64,000 nt of DNA from an uncultured Lachnospiraceae bacterium (GTDB taxonomy: Bacteria; Bacillota; Clostridia; Lachnospirales; Lachnospiraceae): positions 62,001 through 126,000 of the forward strand of contig CAJUMB010000001.1 in NCBI GenBank assembly GCA_910587105.1, in the 5' to 3' direction. Below, piece after piece: positions 15,593 to 24,740 of the stretch; within the stretch, counting starts at the first letter, position 1, and each line of letters starts with the position of its first letter. A program made the translations under genes and the position numbers. The notes under the pieces were generated by a model. It was not told the DNA's origin. It saw nothing but the letters and a program-made list of their open reading frames with translations, and made no database searches.

Positions 15593-15696
15593 TATTGATG
15601 GGAGGAGTACAGAGCGCTTGTGGAAAGTCCATCCGCGAAGATGAGTGCAGGAGAGAGTCCGAGAGCACATTCTTTCAGAAAGGAGGGGAAGCCAGT

Positions 15697-15909
15697 GTGG
15701 ATGCTGAAATGATAGACAGAATCAATCAGCTGGCCCGCAAATCCAAAGGGCCCGGGCTGACGAAGCAGGAAAAAGAGGAACAGGCCAGGCTGCGCCAGGA
15801 ATATATCCAGGCAGTGCGCAGAAATCTGCGGGGACAGCTGGATCAGATTGACGTTATCGAACGCGACGGTTCTATTGTGAATTTGGGCGAAAAGATAAGA
15901 AAGAAGTAA
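15697..15909 (+). CDS. DUF896 (YnzC-like) small protein
   Basis: A 70-residue protein starting at GTG 15697, chosen because AAAGGAGGGG lies 9 bp upstream and because the family begins here (MIDRINQLARKSKGPGLTKQ). The longer open frame back to 15595 has no family match. The core KEEQARLRQEYIQAVRRNLRGQL is the DUF896 signature, a short helical hairpin. Relatives such as B. subtilis YnzC are of unknown function. It sits between proB and the folate cyclo-ligase gene. The roughly 100 bp before it appears to be non-coding spacer. Confidence 0.85.
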   Translation: MDAEMIDRINQLARKSKGPGLTKQEKEEQARLRQEYIQAVRRNLRGQLDQIDVIERDGSIVNLGEKIRKK

Positions 15910-15949
15910 CAAAAACACCAAACCAAATGAAAGGGCAGGGTAAAAGGAA

Positions 15950-16495
15950 ATGGAAGAAAAAAAAGTTATCAGAAAACAGGTATTTGCCAAGAGAAAAGAA
16001 ACCAGCGATGAGCAGATTGCACAGTGGAGCCAGATGATCGCAGATCAAGTGATTCAGCTGGAAGAATTTCAGAAATCTACGTACATTTATGCATACGTGG
16101 ATTACAACAGGGAAGTCTGTACCCGTCCGGTGATCGAGGCGGCATGGGCGGCAGGCAAGAAAGTGGCAGTGCCAAAGGTACACGGAAAGGACCTGGTTTT
16201 CTATGAGTTCACCACTTACGATCAGCTGGAGCCCGGATACTTTGAGATTCCAGAACCGGTAAGCGGTGAAGTGGTCCACTGGGAGGAAGCACTCCTGATT
16301 ATGCCCGGAGTGGCTTTTGACCCTATGAAGCACCGTGTGGGATACGGCGGAGGATTCTATGACAGATATCTGGAAGCACATACAAATCATCTGACTGCTG
16401 CGCTTGCTTTTGATTTCCAGATCATCGACGCTGCGCCTTACGAGCCCACGGATATCCAGCCGAATAGAGTTGTCACACAGAGTAAAGTCTATTAA
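15950..16495 (+). CDS. 5-formyltetrahydrofolate cyclo-ligase
   Basis: A 181-residue enzyme that converts 5-formyl-THF to 5,10-methenyl-THF using ATP, returning folate to the one-carbon pool. Signature motifs are RKQVFAKRK at 8-16, where the ATP phosphate-binding basic residues lie, and PGVAFDPMKHRVGYGGGFYD near 124-143. Length is normal for the family. ATG 15950 follows AGGGCAGGGTAAAAGG. It lies in the proB-proA segment but has no direct role in proline synthesis. Confidence 0.94.
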   Translation: MEEKKVIRKQVFAKRKETSDEQIAQWSQMIADQVIQLEEFQKSTYIYAYVDYNREVCTRPVIEAAWAAGKKVAVPKVHGKDLVFYEFTTYDQLEPGYFEIPEPVSGEVVHWEEALLIMPGVAFDPMKHRVGYGGGFYDRYLEAHTNHLTAALAFDFQIIDAAPYEPTDIQPNRVVTQSKVY

Positions 16496-16537
16496 AATAG
16501 TCGATCAATCATATTAATCATACAGGAGGACCTACAT

Positions 16538-17779
16538 ATGCTGCAGATCATGGGAGAGCGGGCGAAAACGGCAGAACCTGTCATGCGTACCCTTTCCACA
16601 GAAAAAAAGAACCAGGCACTGCGCCAGGCCGCAGAGGATCTGGTGAAAAAGCAAGAGGATATTCTGGCGGCAAATGAAATAGATGTGAAGGCCGGAAAAG
16701 AAGCTGGCATGTCAGAAGGACTGCTGGACCGTCTGGCTCTGAATCCGGACAGGATCGAAGCTATGGCCGAAGGGCTGCGCCAGCTGGCAGGACTGGAGGA
16801 CCCCATTGGGGAGGTCATGGGCATGAAAAAGAGGCCAAACGGCCTGATGATTGGGCAGAAGCGGGTTCCCCTGGGCGTGGTGGGTATCATTTACGAAGCG
16901 CGTCCAAATGTAACGGCAGATGCCTTCGGGCTGTGCTTTAAAACAGGAAATGTGGTGATTTTAAAAGGCGGAAGCGATGCCCTCCACTCCAATCAGGCCA
17001 TTGTAGGCTGTATTAGGTCCAGTCTGTCAAAATGTCAGATCACTCCGGATGCCATACAGTTTATCGAAGATACTTCCAGGGAGGTTACCGGGAAATTTAT
17101 GAAAATGAATCAGTATGTGGACGTGCTGATTCCCCGGGGCGGCGCCGGATTGATTCAGACCGTTGTCAATAACAGTACCATACCTGTCATCGAGACAGGC
17201 ACCGGAAACTGCCACATCTATATAGATGAGAGCGCAGATTTGGAAATGGCGGCGGCAATTACCATCAATGCCAAGACCCAGCGGGTGGGTGTGTGCAATG
17301 CCTGTGAATCCCTGTTGGTTCATACAAAAGTGAAACATGATTTCCTGCCAGTACTTGCAGAAGCTCTCAGGGAAAAACAGGTACTCATCCACGGCGATGA
17401 ACAGGTGAACGCACTGGTTCCTGATTCTGTCAAGGCAGAGGAAGAAGATTGGGGCAGAGAATATCTGGGCTATGAAATTTCCATCAAGGTAGTTGATTCT
17501 CTGGATGAGGCGATTACACACATCAACCGGTATAACACCGGTCATTCAGAAGCCATCATCACCAGCAATTACGACCATGCCCAGCGTTTTCTGGATGAGG
17601 TGGATGCTGCGGCAGTATATGTAAACGCCTCCACCCGGTTCACGGATGGATTTGAGTTTGGATATGGGGCAGAAATCGGAATCAGTACCCAGAAACTTCA
17701 TGCCCGGGGTCCCATGGGCCTGCTGGCACTGACAACCACAAAATACATCATTTACGGAAGCGGCCAGATCCGTCCATAA
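16538..17779 (+). CDS. proA: Glutamate-5-semialdehyde dehydrogenase (gamma-glutamyl phosphate reductase)
   Basis: A 413-residue aldehyde-dehydrogenase-superfamily enzyme that reduces gamma-glutamyl phosphate to glutamate semialdehyde with NADPH. The catalytic cysteine is C253 in RVGVCNACESLLVH. PLGVVGIIYEARPNVTADAF near 112-131, GTGNCHIYID and the C-terminal GPMGLLALTTTKYI complete the family pattern. ATG 16538 follows AGGAGG. With proB upstream it makes the proline precursor; proC is not in the window. Confidence 0.96.
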   Translation: MLQIMGERAKTAEPVMRTLSTEKKNQALRQAAEDLVKKQEDILAANEIDVKAGKEAGMSEGLLDRLALNPDRIEAMAEGLRQLAGLEDPIGEVMGMKKRPNGLMIGQKRVPLGVVGIIYEARPNVTADAFGLCFKTGNVVILKGGSDALHSNQAIVGCIRSSLSKCQITPDAIQFIEDTSREVTGKFMKMNQYVDVLIPRGGAGLIQTVVNNSTIPVIETGTGNCHIYIDESADLEMAAAITINAKTQRVGVCNACESLLVHTKVKHDFLPVLAEALREKQVLIHGDEQVNALVPDSVKAEEEDWGREYLGYEISIKVVDSLDEAITHINRYNTGHSEAIITSNYDHAQRFLDEVDAAAVYVNASTRFTDGFEFGYGAEIGISTQKLHARGPMGLLALTTTKYIIYGSGQIRP

Positions 17780-17801
17780 ATAGTAAAATCAGAGCGCGCA
17801 G

Positions 17802-17837
17802 GGCATTCCCTCCAGCGGGAAGGCCGCCCTCCTTCAA
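17802..17837. other. GC-rich inverted repeat after proA
   Basis: An imperfect hairpin, AGGGC with GCCCT outside and CCC with GGG inside, lies about 25 bp after the proA stop. No T-run follows on the plus strand, so termination efficiency is doubtful. Confidence 0.35.
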
Positions 17838-17946
17838 AAAAATGTTCATAACATATACCTGCCAGGCATATATATAATGATTAGAGCGTCAAAAAAAGTT
17901 CATTTATTATATTATGATGGGCTGTTGAAGGAGGAGGACTGCGCAC

Positions 17947-18855
17947 ATGGAAAGAAATGATACGTATGAAGAAATGTACGCAAGGCTGCATAAACTGGCC
18001 AGGCAGTATCCACAGTTTATCCATCTGGAAAGCATCGGCATCAGCCACGATAACAGAGAAATTCTGGCACTGACCATGGGAAACCCAAGGAAAGTGTTAT
18101 TTTGTACAGCGGGAATCCACGGGAGAGAGACGATCAATCCTGTGATTCTCATTCAGATTATGGAGGAGTATGCCCACGCGTACCAGATTGACCTTCCCGT
18201 GCCGGGGCATCCCTATTCCATCCGTGAGCTTTTGTGGGAATATGGGATTTGTTTTGTGCCTTTGGTAAATCCGGACGGATATGAGATCGCATCCAGGGGA
18301 TTTGGACAGATACAAAACCTGCGGCTGCGCCAGAATCTGCGGATTCAGAATATCCCCTCCCGGGAATGGAAAGGCAATGCCCGGGGCGTGGACATTAACC
18401 GGAATTTTCCCTGCCGTTCTTATCAACCCCGCAATCCGGGAGATTCTCCTGCCAGTGAAAACGAGACAGCGGCGCTTATACATTTGTTTCAGATTTATGA
18501 CAGCGTGGGCTATGTGGACTTTCATTCCAGAGGGAAGATTATTTACTATTACCGCCATGCTATGTCTGGAACTTATAACAGTTACAGCCAGCGGCTGGCC
18601 AAATACCTGCAGGATCTGTCCCATTACGAAATTGCAAAGATGGAGGATGAGTTTCTCACCTTATACAGCGGTGGAAATTCTGTAAATTATTATTCTGAAG
18701 TACTGAAAAAGCCGGCATTGACGGTGGAGACTGTAGAAGAATCTGCATCTTTTCCGCTGCAGGCCAAATACTATCAAGAAACTTATAAAGAGATTCAATA
18801 CATTCCACTGGGAATTCTTGCCCAGATTATTGCCGACGCAGAGGAAACACTATGA
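17947..18855 (+). CDS. M14-family zinc carboxypeptidase (cell-wall peptide hydrolase type)
   Basis: A 302-residue metallopeptidase without a signal peptide. Zinc ligands are in CTAGIHGRETINP (HxxE near 57-60) and in YVDFHSRGK; RGVDINRNFPC near 147-157 is the substrate-binding arginine block, and LTVETVEE near 260 supplies the catalytic glutamate. Similar M14 enzymes (YqgT, endopeptidase I) cut gamma-D-Glu-diamino acid bonds in peptidoglycan and act in sporulation or muropeptide recycling; the substrate here is inferred. ATG 17947 follows AAGGAGGAGG. It overlaps miaB by ATGA and begins a long operon. Confidence 0.88.
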   Translation: MERNDTYEEMYARLHKLARQYPQFIHLESIGISHDNREILALTMGNPRKVLFCTAGIHGRETINPVILIQIMEEYAHAYQIDLPVPGHPYSIRELLWEYGICFVPLVNPDGYEIASRGFGQIQNLRLRQNLRIQNIPSREWKGNARGVDINRNFPCRSYQPRNPGDSPASENETAALIHLFQIYDSVGYVDFHSRGKIIYYYRHAMSGTYNSYSQRLAKYLQDLSHYEIAKMEDEFLTLYSGGNSVNYYSEVLKKPALTVETVEESASFPLQAKYYQETYKEIQYIPLGILAQIIADAEETL

Positions 18856-20252
18856 AAGAAACAGAGAATTTTGACCAAACTATATATATCAGAAAAGTCC
18901 GGGAAAAGATACAGGAAGCACAGCAGCAGCTGGGGAGAAAACTGACTTTTTGTGTCCAGACTTTTGGCTGTCAGATGAATGCCAGAGATTCTGAAAAACT
19001 TACCGGTATTCTGATGGCAATGGGGTATGTGCCCAGTGTGTCCGAGACTGCCGATTTTGTGATCTACAACACCTGTACTGTGAGAGAAAATGCCAACAGA
19101 AAAGTCTATGGGCGGCTGGGAAAGCTGAAACATTTAAAGGAGCAAAACCCTCATATGCGGATCGCCCTGTGCGGGTGTATGATGCAGGAGTCCCATGTGG
19201 TGGAGAAAATAAAGGACAGTTATCGATTTGTCGATTTGATATTTGGAACCCACAATATTTACCGATTTGCCCAATTGGTACATCAGGCCATGGAATCTCA
19301 TTCCATGGTCGTTGAAATTTGGGACAAAACCCATGAGATTGTGGAAAATCTGCCTGCACAGAGGAAATACTTTTTTAAATCCGGTGTGAACATTATGTTT
19401 GGCTGCAACAATTTCTGCAGTTATTGTATCGTTCCCTATGTGCGGGGACGTGAGAGGAGCAGGCAGCCTCAGGCAATCCTGGATGAGATTCAGAAACTGG
19501 TGGATGACGGGGTGGTGGAGGTGATGCTGCTGGGGCAGAATGTAAATTCCTATGGAAAAACCCTGGAGCACCCCGTCTCTTTTTCTGCGCTTTTGTCACA
19601 GATTGCAGAAATTCCCGGACTGGAGAGAATTCGTTTTATGACTTCTCATCCGAAAGACCTGTCTGACCAGTTGATTGAGACCATGGCTTCTTCTGAGAAA
19701 ATCTGCCGCCACCTGCACCTTCCTGTCCAGTCTGGCAGCAGCCGTATTCTTGAAAAAATGAATCGGAAATATACAAAAGAAAGTTACCTGGAGCTGGTGA
19801 GCCGCATCAGACAGGCAATGCCGGATTTGGCGCTGACTACTGATATTATTGTGGGATTCCCGGGGGAGACGGAAGAAGACTTTCAAGATACCCTGGATAT
19901 TGTGAGAAAGGTACGCTATTCCAGTGCGTTTACTTTTCAGTATTCCAAACGCAGCGGGACTCCGGCAGCTGTGATGGAGGATCAGGTTCCGGAAGAAGTG
20001 ATGCAGGATAGATTTGACCGGCTGCTGGATACAGTGCAGGCGATTGCAAAAGAAGAATGTGCGTCCCTGGAGAAAACAACAGGAAAAGTGCTGGTGGAGC
20101 AGGTGAATCATCAGGATTCCCGCCTGCTCACTGGAAGGCTGGGTAACAATTTGCTGGTACATTTTCCTGGAGACCAGTCACTGATTGGAAAAATCACAGA
20201 CGTGTATCTATCAGAATGTAAAGGCTTTTATTATATGGGAGAAATGATCTGA
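18852..20252 (+). CDS. miaB: tRNA-2-methylthio-N6-dimethylallyladenosine synthase MiaB
   Basis: A 466-residue radical-SAM methylthiotransferase that adds the 2-methylthio group to i6A37 of tRNA. The order is an N-terminal UPF0004 domain (TFGCQMN with C40, then TCTVRENA and CGCMMQE), a radical-SAM CxxxCxxC at C185, C189 and C192, and a C-terminal TRAM domain from about 395. It shares ATGA with the M14 gene and TGATG with mutS. Its substrate i6A37 is made by MiaA, encoded further down this operon. Confidence 0.97.
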   Translation: MKETENFDQTIYIRKVREKIQEAQQQLGRKLTFCVQTFGCQMNARDSEKLTGILMAMGYVPSVSETADFVIYNTCTVRENANRKVYGRLGKLKHLKEQNPHMRIALCGCMMQESHVVEKIKDSYRFVDLIFGTHNIYRFAQLVHQAMESHSMVVEIWDKTHEIVENLPAQRKYFFKSGVNIMFGCNNFCSYCIVPYVRGRERSRQPQAILDEIQKLVDDGVVEVMLLGQNVNSYGKTLEHPVSFSALLSQIAEIPGLERIRFMTSHPKDLSDQLIETMASSEKICRHLHLPVQSGSSRILEKMNRKYTKESYLELVSRIRQAMPDLALTTDIIVGFPGETEEDFQDTLDIVRKVRYSSAFTFQYSKRSGTPAAVMEDQVPEEVMQDRFDRLLDTVQAIAKEECASLEKTTGKVLVEQVNHQDSRLLTGRLGNNLLVHFPGDQSLIGKITDVYLSECKGFYYMGEMI

Positions 20253-22897
20253 TGGCTTTATCACCAATGATGCAGCAATATGTAAAAACAAAAGAGGCTT
20301 ATAAAGATTGTATATTATTTTACCGGCTGGGAGATTTCTATGAAATGTTCTTTGACGATGCCCTCAAAGCCAGCAAAGAACTGGAACTAACCTTAACCGG
20401 AAAAGACTGCGGTCTGGAAGAACGGGCGCCCATGTGTGGAGTTCCCTTCCATGCGGCAGATACTTATATCCAGATGCTTGTGGAAAAGGGAAATAAAGTG
20501 GCCATCTGTGAACAGCTGGAGGATGCAAAGGCCAGCAAAGGTCTGGTGAAACGGGACGTGGTAAGGGTTGTCACCCCTGGAACCACCCAGTTTACCCAGG
20601 CACTGGACGAGACCAAAAACAATTATCTCATGTGCATCGTCTATATTCAGGGGCGGTTTGGATGCGCCATCTCGGATGTGACAACAGGAGACTGTTTTCT
20701 CACAGAAGCTGATTCCAACAGCCGTCTTCTGGACGAGATCAACAAATTTGTCCCTGCAGAGATTATCTGCAATGAGTCTTTGCTGGTCAGCGGGCTGGAC
20801 CTGGAGGAGATCAAGCAGCGCCTGGGCATCTGCCTGTATACACTGGATTCCTGGTATTTTGACGATGAACTGTGCCGGCGCACACTGATGGAGCATTTCC
20901 ATGTGAAAAATCTGTCCGGCCTGGGAATCGAAGATTACGACACCGGAACTGTGGCGGCAGGCGCCATGTTTACATATTTAAAGGAAACCCAAAAAAATTC
21001 TCTGATGCATATGGTGAAGATCATTCCCTATGCCACAGAAACGTTCATGCTGCTGGACAGCTCCACCAGACGCAATCTGGAACTGGTGGAAACTCTGCGT
21101 GAAAAGAATAAAACGGGCTCCCTGCTGTGGGTATTGGATAAAACCTGTACTGCCATGGGCGCCCGTACACTGCGCAGTTATGTAGAGCAGCCGCTGATTG
21201 ATGAAAGGCTGATTAATGAAAGGCTGGATACCGTAGGCGCGCTCCTGGACGCGCCTATGATCCGTGATGAAATCCGGGAGTACCTAAACCCCATTTACGA
21301 CTTGGAGCGTCTGATCAGCCGTATCAGTTACCAGTCTGCCACCCCTAGGGATTTAATCGCATTCCGCACATCTCTGGAGCGGATTCCTCCTATCCGAAAT
21401 CTGCTGGAGAATTTTGAACAGCCTGTTTTAAAACAGATTTATAGGGATATGGACGGGCTGGAAGACCTGTGTGATCTGGTGGCCTGTGCTATTTTGGACG
21501 ATCCGCCCCTGGCTGTGAAAGAGGGGGGGATTATCCGGGACGGTTATAACGAACAGGTGGATCAGTACCGGAAGTCCAAGTCCGAAGGGACAAAGTGGCT
21601 GGCCCAGCTGGAAGCCTCTGAACGGGAACGCACCGGAATCAGAAATCTGAAAATCAAGTATAACCGGGTGTTCGGGTATTATCTGGAAGTGACCAATTCT
21701 TTCAAAGATCTGGTCCCGGAAGACTATACCCGCAAACAGACCCTGGCCAATGCGGAGCGCTATTTTACACCCAAACTGAAAGAACTGGAAGATATGATTC
21801 TGGGGGCAGAGGACAAGCTGTATATTTTGGAATACGAATTGTTCACCCAGGTGAGAAGCCGGATTGCCGGGGAAGTAAAGCGTATCCAGCAGACGGCAAA
21901 AGCACTGGCAGCCCTGGATGTGTTCACCTCATTTGCACTTGTAGCAGAACGGAATCAATATGTGCGGCCCCGCATGAACCACAGCGGGAAAATCCAGATT
22001 AAGTGCGGCCGTCATCCAGTAGTGGAAAATATGATCCCTGGTGGTATGTTCATCGATAATGACACATATCTGGATAACAAGAAGAACCGGGTATCCATCA
22101 TCACCGGACCTAACATGGCAGGAAAATCCACCTATATGAGACAGACAGCCCTGATTGTGCTCATGGCACAAATCGGCAGTTTTGTCCCAGCCCAGCAGGC
22201 GGATATCGGCGTGGTAGACCGGATTTTTACCCGTGTGGGCGCATCCGACGACCTGGCCAGCGGACAGAGCACCTTTATGGTGGAGATGAGCGAAGTGGCA
22301 AACATCCTCCGAAATGCCACATCCAAAAGCCTGTTGATCCTGGACGAAATCGGCCGGGGAACCAGCACTTTCGACGGTTTGAGCATCGCCTGGGCCGTGA
22401 TCGAACACATCAGTAATCCCCGGCTTTTAGGGGCCAAGACACTGTTTGCCACCCATTACCATGAACTGACAGAGCTGGAGGGAAAACTGCCTGGGGTGAA
22501 CAATTACTGTATTGCCGTGAAAGAGCAGGGGGATGACATTGTATTTCTGCGGAAGATTGTCACAGGCGGAGCTGACAAAAGCTATGGAATCCAGGTGGCA
22601 AAACTGGCAGGCATTCCGGAATCAGTGATCAAAAGGGCAAAAGAACTGGTGGAGGAATTGAGCGACGCGGATATTACTGCGGCCATCAAAGACCTGACTG
22701 AGCCCAGGAAAAAGACTTCTGTAAAATTTGACCAGATTGATATGCATCAGATGTCTCTGCTGGACGCCGTAAAAGACGACGACATTATCCGTCAGCTGAG
22801 AGAACTGGATATCTCCAACCTGACCCCCATGGCAGCGTTGAATCTGCTGTACAAATTCCAGAATGAGATTAAGAACAGGTGGAACGCAGATGAATAA
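20252..22897 (+). CDS. mutS: DNA mismatch repair protein MutS
   Basis: An 881-residue mismatch-recognition ATPase. The N-terminal domain carries FYRLGDFYEMF (the mismatch-wedging Phe-x-Glu motif) at about 24-34. Walker A GPNMAGKST lies at 619-627, and LILDEIGRGTSTFDG is Walker B/D-loop. The helix-turn-helix dimer region and C-terminal tail are of normal length. It overlaps miaB by one base (TGATG) and mutL by 8 bp. It works with MutL. Confidence 0.98.
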   Translation: MALSPMMQQYVKTKEAYKDCILFYRLGDFYEMFFDDALKASKELELTLTGKDCGLEERAPMCGVPFHAADTYIQMLVEKGNKVAICEQLEDAKASKGLVKRDVVRVVTPGTTQFTQALDETKNNYLMCIVYIQGRFGCAISDVTTGDCFLTEADSNSRLLDEINKFVPAEIICNESLLVSGLDLEEIKQRLGICLYTLDSWYFDDELCRRTLMEHFHVKNLSGLGIEDYDTGTVAAGAMFTYLKETQKNSLMHMVKIIPYATETFMLLDSSTRRNLELVETLREKNKTGSLLWVLDKTCTAMGARTLRSYVEQPLIDERLINERLDTVGALLDAPMIRDEIREYLNPIYDLERLISRISYQSATPRDLIAFRTSLERIPPIRNLLENFEQPVLKQIYRDMDGLEDLCDLVACAILDDPPLAVKEGGIIRDGYNEQVDQYRKSKSEGTKWLAQLEASERERTGIRNLKIKYNRVFGYYLEVTNSFKDLVPEDYTRKQTLANAERYFTPKLKELEDMILGAEDKLYILEYELFTQVRSRIAGEVKRIQQTAKALAALDVFTSFALVAERNQYVRPRMNHSGKIQIKCGRHPVVENMIPGGMFIDNDTYLDNKKNRVSIITGPNMAGKSTYMRQTALIVLMAQIGSFVPAQQADIGVVDRIFTRVGASDDLASGQSTFMVEMSEVANILRNATSKSLLILDEIGRGTSTFDGLSIAWAVIEHISNPRLLGAKTLFATHYHELTELEGKLPGVNNYCIAVKEQGDDIVFLRKIVTGGADKSYGIQVAKLAGIPESVIKRAKELVEELSDADITAAIKDLTEPRKKTSVKFDQIDMHQMSLLDAVKDDDIIRQLRELDISNLTPMAALNLLYKFQNEIKNRWNADE

Positions 22898-24734
22898 AAT
22901 TGCGGTACTGGACCGGGATACGATTGATAAAATAGCGGCCGGGGAAGTGGTAGAGCGTCCGTCTTCCGTAGTAAAGGAACTGGTGGAAAATGCCATCGAC
23001 GCAGGAGCGTCTGCAGTCACAGTGGAAATCAAAGAAGGGGGAATCTCTTTCCTACGCATTACTGATAACGGGGGCGGTCTGGAGAAGGAAGAAATTCCCC
23101 TGGCTTTTCTGCGTCATGCCACCAGCAAGATTCAAAAGGCCGAAGACCTGGAGCAGATTGCTTCTCTGGGGTTCAGAGGGGAAGCTCTGTCCTCCATAGC
23201 GGCAGTATCTCAGGTGGAAATGATTACAAAAGCCCCCTTTGCCATGACTGGAAGCCGTTATGTGATTGAGGGCGGAGTGGAAAAATCTCTGGAAGAAATA
23301 GGTGCTCCGGACGGCACCACCATTTTGGTCCACAATCTGTTTTACAATGTACCCGCCAGGAAAAAATTTCTGAAAACAGCCGCCACAGAAGGGGGATACA
23401 TCAGCAGTCTGATGGAACAGATGGCTTTGTCCCATCCGGATATTTCCGTAAAATATATGGTAAATGGGCAGTTAAAACTGCACACAACGGGAAATAATCA
23501 AATGAAAGATGTGATTTACCAAATTTATGGCAGAGACGTGGTAAAACAGCTGCTGCCTGTTACCTGGGAAAATGATTTTTTAAAAATCACAGGTTATCTG
23601 GGCACACCAGCGGTATCACGGGGAAACCGTGGTTTCGAAAACTATTTTATCAACGGCCGGTATGTGAAGGATTCCATTGTGACACGAGCTCTGGAAGACG
23701 GGTATCACGGGTATACCATGAAACACAAATACCCTTTTGCTGTGTTGAATCTTCAGATGACCGGCAATGATCTGGATGTAAATGTCCATCCCTCCAAGAT
23801 GCAGGTGCGGTTTTCAAGGGGGGAGGAAGTCTATCAGGCAATCTCAGCTGCTGTGAAAGAGACTCTTGCGGCTCCGGAGCTGATCCCGGAAATCTCTTTG
23901 GAAAAAAAGAGGGAAAAAACCGTTCTCCCCAAGCCAAAAGCACAGACTCCAGAACCTTTTGAAGTACGGCGCGCAGCTGCAGTCCAGGAACCCCAAAGAC
24001 CGAAAAGGCCCGTAGATTACAGACAGATTGTACAGCCGCAGGTCCAGAATCCCCCGATTGTCCGGGAGCAGACCGTTTTTCCCAAAGAGGAGAGTGCCCC
24101 TAAAAAGAGTGAACAGATGGAGCTGTTTGCCCCAGGTCTTTTAACGAAGGAGGCCAGAAGCCGTCATGTGCTGATCGGCCAGGTGTTTGAAACCTACTGG
24201 CTGGTGGAATATGAAGAAAAGTTTTTTATAATCGACCAGCATGCAGCCCATGAAAAAGTTCTATATGAGAGGCTCCAGCGGGATTTCCGGGAAAAGAAAA
24301 TATCTTCTCAGTATCTGAGCCCCCCGCTGATTCTCTCTGTGAATATCAGAGAGGAACTGCTGCTTCTGGAGTATATGCGGATGTTCCAGAAGCTGGGATT
24401 CGAGATCGAACCTTTCGGAACCCGGGAATACAGCATCCACGCCGTCCCTGCCAACCTGTACGGACTGCAGGGGGAGACATTATTCAAAGAACTGCTGGAC
24501 AGCCTGGAAAAAGAAAAAACTGGGCAGGAACTGGAACTCTTTGCAGAGCGTCTGGCATCCATGGCCTGTAAAGCCGCAGTAAAAGGAAATCAATCTTTGT
24601 CCCGCCAGGAGGCTGACCAGTTAATTGATGAGCTGCTGGCTCTAGAGAATCCCTATCACTGTCCCCATGGCAGACCCACCATTGTCTCCATGAGCAGGCC
24701 AGAACTGGAAAAAAAATTCAAAAGGATTGTGTGA
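22890..24734 (+). CDS. mutL: DNA mismatch repair protein MutL with endonuclease motif
   Basis: A 614-residue MutL. I chose ATG 22890 over an in-frame upstream codon at 22863 because the protein then begins MNKIAVLDRDTIDKIAAGEV, as in the family. GHKL ATPase motifs ENAIDAGAS, DNGGGL and GFRGEALSS are intact. The C-terminal half has DQHAAHEKVLYE near 449-460, matching DQHA(x)2E(x)4E, so the protein should nick DNA itself. This fits a host lacking the MutH system. It overlaps mutS by 8 bp; miaA follows 6 bp later. Confidence 0.96.
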   Translation: MNKIAVLDRDTIDKIAAGEVVERPSSVVKELVENAIDAGASAVTVEIKEGGISFLRITDNGGGLEKEEIPLAFLRHATSKIQKAEDLEQIASLGFRGEALSSIAAVSQVEMITKAPFAMTGSRYVIEGGVEKSLEEIGAPDGTTILVHNLFYNVPARKKFLKTAATEGGYISSLMEQMALSHPDISVKYMVNGQLKLHTTGNNQMKDVIYQIYGRDVVKQLLPVTWENDFLKITGYLGTPAVSRGNRGFENYFINGRYVKDSIVTRALEDGYHGYTMKHKYPFAVLNLQMTGNDLDVNVHPSKMQVRFSRGEEVYQAISAAVKETLAAPELIPEISLEKKREKTVLPKPKAQTPEPFEVRRAAAVQEPQRPKRPVDYRQIVQPQVQNPPIVREQTVFPKEESAPKKSEQMELFAPGLLTKEARSRHVLIGQVFETYWLVEYEEKFFIIDQHAAHEKVLYERLQRDFREKKISSQYLSPPLILSVNIREELLLLEYMRMFQKLGFEIEPFGTREYSIHAVPANLYGLQGETLFKELLDSLEKEKTGQELELFAERLASMACKAAVKGNQSLSRQEADQLIDELLALENPYHCPHGRPTIVSMSRPELEKKFKRIV

Positions 24735-24740
24735 ATCAAA

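Noticed and set aside
15595..15696. N-terminal extension of the DUF896 protein
   Set aside because: DUF896 proteins are about 60-80 residues; the GTG at 15697 has an ideal ribosome site and the extension has no similarity to the family.
22863..22889. Upstream ATG as mutL start
   Set aside because: The nine added residues lie within mutS and have no family match; MutL proteins begin close to MNKIAVLD.
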